Shown in pieces: positions 16,312-24,891 of a DNA stretch of 64,000 bases. The notes below the pieces were generated by a model. It searched no databases. It was not told the origin of the DNA and saw only the letters and a program-made list of their open reading frames with translations. The position numbers and the translations under genes were made by a program. The DNA is from Planctomycetota bacterium (lineage in GTDB: Bacteria; Planctomycetota; UBA1135), in assembly GCA_008501825.1 (NCBI GenBank), contig QQUA01000020.1, forward strand, positions 45,621 through 109,620. The letters are read 5' to 3'. Each line of letters begins with the position of its first letter. Within the stretch, counting starts at the first letter, position 1.

Positions 16312-18525
16312 TCATTTAGACGTCGTCATTCGATGGGATCTCAGCTCCCCCGGCCCTCCTAATCGGATCTCGGAGCGATCCCCCGGGTTTAGCAAAATCA
16401 TGCCTGGAGGCAGGCCTTGCAAGGTCACCTTTCCCTGGGAATCCGTCCGATAGGAAAAAACCTGGACGGCCTGGCCGCTCGACAAAACCCAGTCCTTCAA
16501 CGCCAGACTGCCACCCCAATTAGAACGGGGTGAACCGTTCTTGCCGCATACCTCCAACTCAAGGATCGCTCCTTCCTGAAGATCGAGCCGGACATGGTGT
16601 TCCTTCTCCGGCCCCACCTGGACTTCATGGAAAGCGGTCAGATTCGGGACTTCGGGAAAAGCCCCTGAGGATACGGCGAAAGCCATCACTTCATAACTAC
16701 CCAAGGGGATGTCTATTTGCCCTTCGGCTACCTTGCCATTTCCGGACCGATCTTTGGAATGGAGAAAGATTTGAAAACGGCGAGCCAACTGGCGGTGAAA
16801 TAGATGGACCTCCGCCGAGCCATAATCTCCTTCTGGAAATCCAAGAGTGATTCTTAATGGCCGGGTCCCCACGACTTGGAAAGGAATTTCCACCGGCTCC
16901 ACCCTGGGAGTTCGAACCCAATGTTCCGGCGGCCAAGCAAGAGCCGCTTGATAGCCGTCAAGAAAAGGAGTCGAATTTGATCCATGATCTAACGTAAAGC
17001 GCCATTCTCCAGCAGGCATACCATACAGTTGCAGCGCTTGCTCCGGCTGAACGCTTAGCACATCCCAAATTCGCTCGGAGACTGCCAACCCCTGATCGGC
17101 TTGGCGGATCATCAACTGCATACTGCCCCCTTTCGGCAACACTTTCCCGACCTCTACTGGCTGTCCTTCCAGATCTTCAAATCGAAAACGGATTTCCTGG
17201 GATACGCCCTGAGGTTGAAGCTGACCAAGGTCGGCGTCCTCTCCTTCCCCCACCGAAAATGCACGCTGAACCAAATAAATTCGCTCCTGATCCCGCCAAG
17301 AAGCGGAGATGGCTTTATCTCCAGGTTTGATTCCATGAAAACGAAAGACTCCCGGCTCATGGACCACCATGGCTTGTTCTTCTTCCAAGGAAGCCAATCC
17401 AGGAGCTCCAGGAAATAGAGCTTCTTCCAAATGATAAAGCCGGACATAACCCTCTCCGCGGAAGAGGTCTTGATGATTTACCAGGCGCCCGCGGACTCCT
17501 GTTTTCCACAAAACACGTCCTTCCAAATAGGTTTCCTCTCCAGCTTTAATTTCAAACGGCCCTGAGATCGTGATCGGTAGCCCAACATTTTCAACCAAAC
17601 CGCCTTCCCTCGCTTGGTACTTTGGTTTTTCGAAGGGCGGTTCAAGGAGGACCTTGTGAGCAGAAAGGACCGCCCATCGATAAGATTTGGATACCGGAAG
17701 ATGATCCCAGCGAAGCACTCCAGAAGGATCCGTTTCCTGGATAGCATCCGCTAATTCCGGGCGGGAGAAGAAATGTAGATCCAATTCCTTCCCCAATGCA
17801 TGACTTTGCCGTTGAATCCATTGATCGGACCAATTCCAAACTTGCTTCCAAGTGATTTCATCCAATCCGAGAATGGAATTCTCCCAGCCTTGCCCCTGAA
17901 GGTGACCGAATCGATTCTGTTGAAGTCCTCCAAGAATGGTCTCCAGTTCCACGCCATGGTCCCACTCCTCGTCCGAGGCCAGAGGAGGCAAAACCGCTGC
18001 CCGAAACCCGGGAACCGGATCTCCTTTTTCATCAGAAACTCGAAGCCTCAAACTTCCAGCAGGTAGGAGGTAAAGCTTTTGAGGCCCAGCCTCCAAGTCA
18101 ATTTGCACCATCAAGGAGGCGTAAGCTTCCGCTTGAGCAAGGACTAAATATGTTCCTGGTTGCGGTAGGGAAACTATGCCGTCGGCATTCGTGAATTTTC
18201 TTCCAACGTGCCTTCTTTCCCTTTCCGCGAAACAAAGACTGGCAGAGGCGATGGGAACATCGTCCCTGGAATCCACCAAAGAAACCTCAAGGCTAATTCC
18301 TCCAGTTCCGCCTTCTCTTTTTCCTTTAGGCGGCTCCGGAATAGACTCGATGGCCGCCGCGGCCATCGAGTCTTCCTTTTCCACATTCTGATCAGCGATT
18401 CTCTCTTCCTTCTGAATCAAAACCGATTTCATCAAAATGAACAGCAACAAAGCGGAGACGGCCACCGTTACCAAGGTCCAAGCAAGAGCTTTGGCTCTTG
18501 AAATCTTTCTTTTTTCGTTTTGCAT
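16312..18525 (-). CDS. Membrane-anchored protein with carboxypeptidase-regulatory-like domains
   Basis: A 737-residue protein with a short basic N terminus, one transmembrane helix (LAWTLVTVAVSALLLFILMK) and an acidic/Ala/Pro linker, so it is probably anchored with the bulk outside. The first folded segment (SLEVSLVDSRDDVPIASASL ... NADGIVSLPQPGTYLVLAQA) and the last (DSQGKVTLQGLPPGMILL) have the sequence style of carboxypeptidase-regulatory-like/Cna-B beta sandwiches. No enzyme motif was recognised. The linker-coding DNA contains a 31-nt perfect palindrome (18343-18373). Upstream are two secreted paralogs on the same strand. Confidence 0.65.
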   Translation of the reverse strand: MQNEKRKISRAKALAWTLVTVAVSALLLFILMKSVLIQKEERIADQNVEKEDSMAAAAIESIPEPPKGKREGGTGGISLEVSLVDSRDDVPIASASLCFAERERRHVGRKFTNADGIVSLPQPGTYLVLAQAEAYASLMVQIDLEAGPQKLYLLPAGSLRLRVSDEKGDPVPGFRAAVLPPLASDEEWDHGVELETILGGLQQNRFGHLQGQGWENSILGLDEITWKQVWNWSDQWIQRQSHALGKELDLHFFSRPELADAIQETDPSGVLRWDHLPVSKSYRWAVLSAHKVLLEPPFEKPKYQAREGGLVENVGLPITISGPFEIKAGEETYLEGRVLWKTGVRGRLVNHQDLFRGEGYVRLYHLEEALFPGAPGLASLEEEQAMVVHEPGVFRFHGIKPGDKAISASWRDQERIYLVQRAFSVGEGEDADLGQLQPQGVSQEIRFRFEDLEGQPVEVGKVLPKGGSMQLMIRQADQGLAVSERIWDVLSVQPEQALQLYGMPAGEWRFTLDHGSNSTPFLDGYQAALAWPPEHWVRTPRVEPVEIPFQVVGTRPLRITLGFPEGDYGSAEVHLFHRQLARRFQIFLHSKDRSGNGKVAEGQIDIPLGSYEVMAFAVSSGAFPEVPNLTAFHEVQVGPEKEHHVRLDLQEGAILELEVCGKNGSPRSNWGGSLALKDWVLSSGQAVQVFSYRTDSQGKVTLQGLPPGMILLNPGDRSEIRLGGPGELRSHRMTTSK
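18343..18373. repeat. 31-nt perfect palindrome inside a coding region
   Basis: Two 15-nt arms (18343-18357 and 18359-18373) are perfectly complementary around a single central base. The palindrome lies in the gene at 16312-18525 and encodes part of the Asp-Ser-Met-Ala4-Ile-Glu-Ser linker just after the transmembrane helix. See findings. Confidence 0.9.
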
Positions 18526-18574
18526 GGGTATCTTTAAAGCGAGTCGAAGAAAAAGGGAAACTGACCTTGCCCTC

Positions 18575-19339
18575 CTAGGGGCATTCTTCCGGGAGAAGCT
18601 CGGACAGAACCACCGTGCCCCTCAAGATTGCGTTATGGTTGCAGTTGGCTTTGGCTTCGGAAAAAGGTAGGCCGTTCGCCCAAATCTTGGAGTAACTGTA
18701 AGTCTCGGTTTTGTAATCCCACTGACTCCCACAGTGATGCTCCTCGACGTTTCTGGAGTCGGTATCGGGGTAGTACCCCAAAGATCGCCCGGTCATGACG
18801 AACACGCTGATTCCGAGAAGAGCGATTTGTACGCGGATTTCGCCAATGACCCTCAGTTCGGTTTCCGCGGAGGCTTCATCGATTTTCACCACCGCCTCTT
18901 CGCCGGAACTGCTCTTGTAGGCGACGTAACCCATCGAAACCGCCGCAGAATCCGCTTCCTGAAGTTGGGCCAAACCATGGGCACTTCCCAACAGCAACCC
19001 TTCAACGTGGCCAACCTTATCGCCTACGTATCGCCAGCAACCGAGACTGGCTCCCGCCTTCGTTTGGTTTGCCCCAACATCATCGCCAAAGCACTGATCC
19101 CAAGCCTCTCCTTGACTCCATGAGCGGTAAGGAAAAGCGAGGGCTGCCGTTTCGGCCCAGCCGATGCCCAAACTGCTACAAGACTGATTGTTTCTTCTGG
19201 CGCCGCCAAAGGTTTCCAAAAAGTTCTTCTTTTCCCAGGGAGCGTTTCGGACCACGTTGACTTGAGCCTGCAAGGCACCCGAAAGCATTGTCAGCACCAA
19301 GATACTGAGCCAAGCTTTTAAGTACGAGTTCACGGACAT
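18575..19339 (-). CDS. Secreted protein of unknown function, tandem paralog B
   Basis: A 254-residue protein with a signal peptide (SYLKAWLSILVLTMLSGALQ) and no recognised domain. It shares with the upstream gene an identical length, a post-signal NAPWEKKNF motif, a central YVGDKVGHVEG motif, a YKSSSG motif, a WANG motif and the closing VVLSELLPEECP. Several cysteines suggest disulfides. ATG 19339 overlaps the upstream stop in a shared 10-bp stretch (19330-19339), implying translational coupling. Function unknown. Confidence 0.7.
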   Translation of the reverse strand: MSVNSYLKAWLSILVLTMLSGALQAQVNVVRNAPWEKKNFLETFGGARRNNQSCSSLGIGWAETAALAFPYRSWSQGEAWDQCFGDDVGANQTKAGASLGCWRYVGDKVGHVEGLLLGSAHGLAQLQEADSAAVSMGYVAYKSSSGEEAVVKIDEASAETELRVIGEIRVQIALLGISVFVMTGRSLGYYPDTDSRNVEEHHCGSQWDYKTETYSYSKIWANGLPFSEAKANCNHNAILRGTVVLSELLPEECP

Positions 19340-20094
19340 TCCTCCGGCGGAAGCTCAGACAAAACGATGGTGCCGGAAGCTTTCAAATCCAAGCAGGCCG
19401 CCGCTTCCCCAATGGAGAATAATCCGCCATTGGCCCAAACCTGGATTTTCCCTTGGGCGTAGGATTCTCTCTTCCAGTAGCGAGTACATCCTCCCTCGTA
19501 AAAGTATTTTTCCATTTCATCAAAGCGATCAAAATCTCCTATTCCCGCAACCACTGGAATGGAGAAGCCCATAAACCTCAAATCTATGTAAACCGTTCCA
19601 AGTAAACCTTGGGTGGTTTCTCCGGCGCTTTTGTCCAAGTAAATGGATTCTTGAATCCCTGACGAAGATCGATATTCCAAAGCGCCAGCAGCCAGAGCGG
19701 CACACTCAGGATCAATCAAAGACGCCTCACCGGACCCGGTCAACTTGGCAAAACCCTCCAAATGGCCGATCTTACTGCCGACGTATTGCCAACTCTCTAA
19801 CAGGCTGGCCGAGGCGCTGACTGCGGTTTGGCTCTCAGCTCCCAAGCACTGGTCGTAGGCAAGACCATTACCTTTCATCCACTCTGCGCCACCACAGAGG
19901 ACCGAAGAGGCTTTGCTCGTCCCCAAACCACCGCAAAGTTGATTGAAACCAGGGATTTGCTGAGCCTGAGGGGCCACGAAGTTTTTCTTCTCCCAGGGGG
20001 CGGCCCGATTGACCTTGATCTGGGCGGAAACCGCTGAAGTTACGGCAAGCCAGGAACCAATGGCCACGAAAAACCATTTCACGAAAGATTGCAT
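19330..20094 (-). CDS. Secreted protein of unknown function, tandem paralog A
   Basis: A 254-residue secreted protein (signal MQSFVKWFFVAIGSWLAVTS) and paralog of the next gene. Shared landmarks are AAPWEKKNF, YVGSKIGHLEGF, YRSSSG, VWANGGLFSIGEAAACLD and the closing IVLSELPPEECP. The rest has diverged strongly, which suggests an old tandem duplication under constraint at a few motifs. No known family was recognised. It lies downstream of the xylA terminator (20196-20230), so the pair should have its own promoter between 20095 and 20196. Confidence 0.7.
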   Translation of the reverse strand: MQSFVKWFFVAIGSWLAVTSAVSAQIKVNRAAPWEKKNFVAPQAQQIPGFNQLCGGLGTSKASSVLCGGAEWMKGNGLAYDQCLGAESQTAVSASASLLESWQYVGSKIGHLEGFAKLTGSGEASLIDPECAALAAGALEYRSSSGIQESIYLDKSAGETTQGLLGTVYIDLRFMGFSIPVVAGIGDFDRFDEMEKYFYEGGCTRYWKRESYAQGKIQVWANGGLFSIGEAAACLDLKASGTIVLSELPPEECP

Positions 20095-20195
20095 TTTGAT
20101 CCTTCTTGGAAAGAGTGAGAGAAACGGGAAAAGTACGAATCAAACAGGAAGACGGATCTTCAGCAGTAGAGTTACAAGAATTGGCCATTGCATAG

Positions 20196-20230
20196 AAAAA
20201 GACCCGTCGCAAGATTGGGCTCGCGACGGG
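20196..20230 (-). terminator. Intrinsic terminator after xylA
   Basis: On the minus strand, 8-bp arms (20223-20230 and 20203-20210) form a GC-rich hairpin with a 12-nt loop, followed within one base by a T5 run. It lies 15 bp past the xylA stop codon and separates the xylA unit from the secreted paralogs. Confidence 0.85.
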
Positions 20231-20245
20231 CAGCAAGGAATGGAG

Positions 20246-21442
20246 TTACTCGTGATGGAGTCCCATCAGATACTCCATGGCCAGTTGATCCAAGCGCTCA
20301 TAGCGATGGCCACGGTCGGCCAAAATTTCGGGGTCCAAATCCAATTTCTGAATCGCCTCTAATCCAGCGGAAGAATACGATTTGAGTAATTCGCCGACTT
20401 CTTTCTCTGCACGGCGGTTGAATCGCAATATTTCCTGGACTTCCGAATTTAGATCAAAGGCTTTCGCCCGGTGAGCCAGGATTTTGTAAGTCCGCATGCA
20501 GCCCTTGGCAAAGTCCCAAACTCCGGCCACGTCTTCCGTCCGATAAGCGTGAGCATCGAAATGGCGAGGACCAGAATACGCCGGGTAACCTCCGGTTCCC
20601 TCCAGAAGCCGAACCAAAAAGAATGCGCCCTTCAAATCTTCGGAACCGAATCGAAGATCCTGGTCGTAACGCCCGATTTTTTGGCCGTTCAAATCAATGT
20701 GAAACAACTTGTCCGCTTCCATGGCTTGAGCGACTCCATGAACCATGCTCAAGCCGGGCATATTCTCGTGAGCGACTTCCGGGTTGACGCCGACCATTTC
20801 GGCGTGTTCCAAGGTTTCAATGAAGTGCAGCATGTGCCCGGTGGTGGCCAAATAGATGTCACCCCGGGGCTCGTTCGGTTTCGCCTCCAAGGCAAACCGT
20901 AGCGACCAACCCTGATCCTGCACCCAGGAAGTCAGAAAATCGAAGCACTCCCTCATCCACCGGATGGCGTCGCGGGGATCCCGACAAGCATCAGTTTCCG
21001 AGCCTTCCCGTCCGCCCCAGAAAACGATGGTCTCGGCGCCCAACTCCACCCCAAGCTCCATGGCGGCCATTGCCTTGCGCACCGCAAAAGCTCGAACTTG
21101 GGCATCGCTGCTGGAAAAAGCACCATCCCGGAAAACCGCATGGCTGAACAAATTGGTGGTCGCCATCGGGACTTTCAGGCCGGTACTTTCCAAAGCCTTT
21201 CGAAAACCAGCCACAATTCGATCCCGTTCCCCGGCGGTCGCTCCGAAAGGAATCAAATCATTATCGTGAAGATTCACCCCGTAGGCTCCGGCAGCGGCCA
21301 AACCCTCCAACAAGGCTTCGGGCTCGAGACGTGGCCGAACCGGTCCACCGAAGGGATCGGCCCCGGGATTTCCTACCGTCCAAAGGCCGAAGGTGAAGCG
21401 ATCTCCGCAGGAAGGGTCAGGGTCGTAGCGGTCCGGGCTCAT
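20246..21442 (-). CDS. xylA: Xylose isomerase, class I (actinobacterial-like)
   Basis: Interconverts D-xylose and D-xylulose, feeding the xylulokinase. The N terminus RFTFGLWTVGNPGADPFGGP is characteristic of the short class. Expected active-site residues are present: His59 and Asp62 in NLHDND, Trp142 in VFWGGREG, Glu186 and Lys188 in ALEAKPNEPRGDIY, Glu222 and His225 in GVNPEVAHENMPGLS, Asp250, Asp260 and Asp262 in HIDLNGQKIGRYDQDLRFG, and Asp296 in HFDAHAYR. Length of 398 residues is normal for the family. It follows the 5'-nucleotidase gene with a 12-bp gap and is closed by a strong terminator. A complete metal and substrate site argues for an active enzyme. Confidence 0.97.
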   Translation of the reverse strand: MSPDRYDPDPSCGDRFTFGLWTVGNPGADPFGGPVRPRLEPEALLEGLAAAGAYGVNLHDNDLIPFGATAGERDRIVAGFRKALESTGLKVPMATTNLFSHAVFRDGAFSSSDAQVRAFAVRKAMAAMELGVELGAETIVFWGGREGSETDACRDPRDAIRWMRECFDFLTSWVQDQGWSLRFALEAKPNEPRGDIYLATTGHMLHFIETLEHAEMVGVNPEVAHENMPGLSMVHGVAQAMEADKLFHIDLNGQKIGRYDQDLRFGSEDLKGAFFLVRLLEGTGGYPAYSGPRHFDAHAYRTEDVAGVWDFAKGCMRTYKILAHRAKAFDLNSEVQEILRFNRRAEKEVGELLKSYSSAGLEAIQKLDLDPEILADRGHRYERLDQLAMEYLMGLHHE

Positions 21443-21454
21443 GTCCCGGGCATC

Positions 21455-22387
21455 TTAGCCGGCGGTTTCTTTTTGGGAGTCCCTTGAAGGTGCTTTCCCG
21501 TTCTTCAGATAAGGAACCAAGCCGGCCGGAACGACCTCCGAAGCCGGCTTCACGTGGATTTCCTGGTCATCGAAAAAGACGTGAGGAGAAAAGGCTTTCA
21601 GGATTTCCCGCTTGCCCACCCCGCCCATAAAAAAGGCCTCATCGATGCGAACACCCCAGGTGCGTAGGGTCCGGATAACCCGCTCGTGAGACGGGCTGTT
21701 GCGAGCGGTGACCAAAGCCGTTCGAATTCGAGGGCGTCCCGGCTGCACGTTTTGTTGCAAAAAGGAAAGAGTCCGCAGCAACTTGGCGAACGGCCCTTCT
21801 GCCATCGGATTTCGGGCGTTGGCCTTCTCATGTTCCTGGAATGCCTTCAGGCCTTTCTCCTTGAAGATGCGCTCGGATTCGTCGGAGAACAAAACCGCAT
21901 CCCCGTCAAAAGCAATGCGGATTTCATCCAAGGGATTATGAAGGTCTTCGGGACTTGGAAAAATTTGAGCGGCGGCAACGCCGGCCTGAATCGCGGCTTG
22001 GACATCCTCGCTTTCACGAGAAAGAAACAAATCGACTTCGAAGGCTTTTAAATAAGGCGCCAAAGGAGCTCCACTGGTCAGAGCCGCCCGGGTGACATCC
22101 AGGCCATGAGCTTCAAAGCTGCGGAACAGCCGCAAGGAAGCATCGGCGTTGTTGCGAGACATCAAGATCACCTCGCAAACCCGGCTTTCCTCGGCGGTTG
22201 GATTCAAACGGAGCATGGCTTCCACCAAAGGGAAGCCGGCACCGGGTTTCAGAGCTTGCTCTTCCCGATCGATTTGATGATGGCTGTAAGCCCTCAAACC
22301 CCGTTCCCGGTAGATTCGGTCTTCATCTTCCAGGTCAAACAAGGCTCTGGAAGAGACGCCGATGACCAGGCAGCCGGAAAGGTCCAC
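21455..22387 (-). CDS. Cytosolic 5'-nucleotidase (NT5C1-like)
   Basis: A 310-residue protein resembling the 5'-nucleotidase family that includes animal cytosolic 5'-nucleotidase I. Landmarks are LVIGVSSRALFDLEDEDRIY, the duplicated-style IRIAFDGDAVLFSDESERIF (a HAD-type DxDxV/T nucleophile loop), ARNPMAEGPFAKLLRTL, IRTALVTARNSPSHERVIRT, and GVRIDEAFFMGGVGKREILK followed by HVFFDDQEIH. It would dephosphorylate nucleoside monophosphates in the cytoplasm. It lies 12 bp upstream of xylA, so the two are probably co-transcribed. The metabolic link to xylose use is unclear. Confidence 0.85.
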   Translation of the reverse strand: MDLSGCLVIGVSSRALFDLEDEDRIYRERGLRAYSHHQIDREEQALKPGAGFPLVEAMLRLNPTAEESRVCEVILMSRNNADASLRLFRSFEAHGLDVTRAALTSGAPLAPYLKAFEVDLFLSRESEDVQAAIQAGVAAAQIFPSPEDLHNPLDEIRIAFDGDAVLFSDESERIFKEKGLKAFQEHEKANARNPMAEGPFAKLLRTLSFLQQNVQPGRPRIRTALVTARNSPSHERVIRTLRTWGVRIDEAFFMGGVGKREILKAFSPHVFFDDQEIHVKPASEVVPAGLVPYLKNGKAPSRDSQKETAG

Positions 22388-22492
22388 GGGAAGGCTGATG
22401 ATTTGCTCCTAAGTCGCGAGTCGAAGGGAGCCGGCTATTCTAGCTCGTCTGGCGCCTGTGGCGACAGGCCTTCACGATGGCTCGAGCGGCAA

Positions 22493-24253
22493 TCAAGCTC
22501 CCAGGATCAAATTCGTTTTCGAAAGAGCCGGGAAAAAGAGTTCGAAAGTGCTCCCTTTACCCGGCGTGCTGGATACGCGCACGAATCCCCCACCCTGCCG
22601 GACCATTCCGTAGACAGTAGACAAGCCCAGCCCTGAACCCTGACCTTCATCCTTGGTACTGAAAAACGGCTCGAAGGCCCGTTCTTGTACCTCCTGAGTC
22701 ATCCCGTAGCCGGTATCTTCCATCGTCAATCGAACGAAATTTCCAGGCTTGGCCTCCAAATCCCCGAGGGGATCTTCTTCGGAGATCCAAACGCTGTGGC
22801 TACTGAGAAGCAAGCTTCCGCCGGAAGGCATGGCGTCTCGGGCGTTGACCGCCAAGTTCATCAGGATTTGATCGAATTGAGCAGGATCAAATCGGATTCT
22901 CTCCTCAACTTCCTGGTACCGGCATTGGAGATCAATGCGATCTCCCAGCACGCCACGAATCAGATTCTCGCCCTTTTTCAGTTGGAAGTTCACGTTCAGA
23001 ATCTGGGGATTGGCTACCTGGCGGCGGCTAAATGCAAGCAATTGTCGAATGAGTTCAATGGCCTCGCGGGAAGCCAGGCGCATAGATTGGAAGTAATTGC
23101 GATAGGGTTGCTGATTGCCAAATTCTTCAGCCAGCAAATCCGTGTAGCCGTTCAGGATGGTCAACGTGTTGTTGAAGTCATGGGCCAAGCCGCCGGCGAC
23201 CCGACCGACGGCTTCCATGCGCTGAGCCTTCTGCACTTGCAATTCCAAATTCCGTTCACGAGTCACGTCCCGTTTCAAAGCCACGAAATGACTCAACTGG
23301 CCGCGCTCGTCGATCACCGGCGAGATGGTCATCTTCTCTCTGTAGACGCCGCCGTCTTTTTTCTTATTGGAAACCTGCCCCCGCCAAACCCGACCGGAAA
23401 GCAATTCGCGCCAAAGCTCGGCGTAAAACTCCGGAGGGTGCAAACCGCTTTTCAAAATCCTGGGGTTCTTTCCGAGGACTTCCGACAAACTGTAGCCGGT
23501 CATGCCTTCAAACGCCGGGTTCACATACGAAATTCTTCCTTCAAGATCGGTAATGAGAACTCCATCGGCCGTTTGTTCCACCGCCGCCGCCAACCGCGCT
23601 CGCTCTTGCTCCACCCGGTGCTCGTGAGTCCTGTCCGTAACCGAGCCGGCAAAGCCCAATAAATGCCCGCGCTCGTCGAAGGCAGGAAGAATTTGAGTCA
23701 ATACCCAAGTTACGCGACCCGCGGCCACCACCCTGTGCTCAGTAACAAAAGCTTCCGCCTCCAAAATCGCCCGGCGAATTCCATGAATCACCCTTCGCCG
23801 ATCCTCTTGATGAATGTAACGCCACCATCGTTCCCAGGCTTCCGGTTGTTTGGGCATTCCAGTGATCACATAAGAAAGATCGTTGAGAAAGGCCCAAGCC
23901 CCATGACAATCGAGAGAAAAAACACCCACCGGAGCTTGGCCGCTGTCCGAAATCCTGGTGGAACGGGCATGAAATCGAAAGGAACTTTCATCCTCGGAAG
24001 ATTTACTTGGAACGGTAAATCCTCGAGTTGGCCGCTTGACTTGGACCGCAGGTGGCTTGCGTTTCCCAGCCTGAGCCCGAAACCGGGCTGTCCCCCATCC
24101 CGAGATAAATGCCAGGATCAGTCCGAAGACAATTTGCAACCTCCTAGCATTGTCCGAGAAATCCAAGGCCAACCAGGAAATGAGGATTCCTAGAAACAGG
24201 CCAAAAGCCAAAAACGTAAGGGGAAGCCGGTGAGGCGGGTTGTTCATAGCCAC
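22493..24253 (-). CDS. PAS-domain sensor histidine kinase
   Basis: A 586-residue kinase with two N-terminal membrane helices (PLTFLAFGLFLGILISWLAL and LQIVFGLILAFISGWGTARF). Two PAS/PAC units follow. The second starts VEQTADGVLITDLEGRISYV and includes GYSLSEVLGKNPRILKSG. The dimerisation/phosphoacceptor motif is GRVAGGLAHDFNNTLTILNG. The ATPase domain shows NLAVNARDAMPSGG (N box), MEDTGYGMTQEVQERAFEPF and GSGLGLSTVYGMVRQGGG. There is no receiver domain and no response regulator gene nearby, so it is an orphan kinase in this window. The signal sensed is unknown. Confidence 0.93.
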   Translation of the reverse strand: MAMNNPPHRLPLTFLAFGLFLGILISWLALDFSDNARRLQIVFGLILAFISGWGTARFRAQAGKRKPPAVQVKRPTRGFTVPSKSSEDESSFRFHARSTRISDSGQAPVGVFSLDCHGAWAFLNDLSYVITGMPKQPEAWERWWRYIHQEDRRRVIHGIRRAILEAEAFVTEHRVVAAGRVTWVLTQILPAFDERGHLLGFAGSVTDRTHEHRVEQERARLAAAVEQTADGVLITDLEGRISYVNPAFEGMTGYSLSEVLGKNPRILKSGLHPPEFYAELWRELLSGRVWRGQVSNKKKDGGVYREKMTISPVIDERGQLSHFVALKRDVTRERNLELQVQKAQRMEAVGRVAGGLAHDFNNTLTILNGYTDLLAEEFGNQQPYRNYFQSMRLASREAIELIRQLLAFSRRQVANPQILNVNFQLKKGENLIRGVLGDRIDLQCRYQEVEERIRFDPAQFDQILMNLAVNARDAMPSGGSLLLSSHSVWISEEDPLGDLEAKPGNFVRLTMEDTGYGMTQEVQERAFEPFFSTKDEGQGSGLGLSTVYGMVRQGGGFVRVSSTPGKGSTFELFFPALSKTNLILGA

Positions 24254-24295
24254 ATACCTGGAAATCTAAATTAAGCCTCCAGCCAAGCCTGACAA

Positions 24296-24332
24296 CGCCT
24301 TTTCCCCAGGGAATCAACCTGAGGAAAAGGCG
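24296..24332 (-). terminator. Hairpin downstream of small secreted protein gene
   Basis: Arms 24296-24310 and 24318-24332 pair over 15 positions with one mismatch and a 7-nt loop, 11 bp past the stop at 24343. No T-run follows, so it may be a transcript-stabilising hairpin rather than an intrinsic terminator. Confidence 0.5.
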
Positions 24333-24342
24333 GCCCCTCCCT

Positions 24343-24768
24343 TTACCAATAGACCAAATTGGAAACCGCGCAGGTTTGGGTGTCCACGGCTTGGAAGTAG
24401 TAACCACAAGTAAGGGCCGGAAATCCAATGGCCGCAGCCCCCGAAGGACCGACGTGGATGTTGGCGGCCAACCGAACCGGCGAAGCCAGTCCTAAAGCGA
24501 CTCCACTGCAACGACCCGAGGAGATGACGTAGTGTCCGGAGTTCCTGGACGCCCCCACCGCAACCCAACTGTTCGGGGTAGCTCCTGAAACCGAAATCGT
24601 GATCCAAACTCCGCACACCCCGTAAACGTCCAGGGTCAATGCGCTTGGGTCACTAATGCGGTAGTCCAAGGCAGACTCGTGCTCGACCGCGGCGCTCTGC
24701 GGGCCGGGAACCCCACCGAGCCAAAGGGCTCCGGCAAGGAGTAAAGGTGAAATTGTGATTCCAATCAT
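24343..24768 (-). CDS. Small secreted beta protein with planctomycete C-terminal motif
   Basis: A 141-residue protein with a signal-peptide-like start (MIGITISPLLLAGALWLGGV). The mature part is mostly a single beta-rich domain running from ITISVSGATPNSWVAVGASR to YYFQAVDTQTCAVSNLVYW. The same domain closes the larger secreted protein at 38415-39368 (ASPESMIAVLFSFSPG ... FIQAVNLSNCAVSNLVAY). The conserved Cys in the QAVxxxxCAVSNLV motif probably pairs with an upstream Cys. Function is unknown. The domain may be a surface or sorting module. It stands alone, with the S46 peptidase terminator just upstream. Confidence 0.65.
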   Translation of the reverse strand: MIGITISPLLLAGALWLGGVPGPQSAAVEHESALDYRISDPSALTLDVYGVCGVWITISVSGATPNSWVAVGASRNSGHYVISSGRCSGVALGLASPVRLAANIHVGPSGAAAIGFPALTCGYYFQAVDTQTCAVSNLVYW

Positions 24769-24826
24769 GGCGATTCCTCAACAATCGGTTCTAGGACTTC
24801 AAAATGAGAATGGATCCAATCGTTTC

Positions 24827-24870
24827 AAAAAAAATCGGCACGGGGCCTCGGTTCCCCGAAACCCCGTGCC
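24827..24870 (-). terminator. Intrinsic terminator after the S46 peptidase
   Basis: On the minus strand the arms 24862-24870 and 24837-24845 form a 9-bp GC hairpin, followed after two bases by a T8 run (24827-24834). It lies 21 bp after the peptidase stop. Strong classical rho-independent terminator. Confidence 0.92.
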
Positions 24871-24891
24871 GGACCGGCAAAGCCTGGCCGA

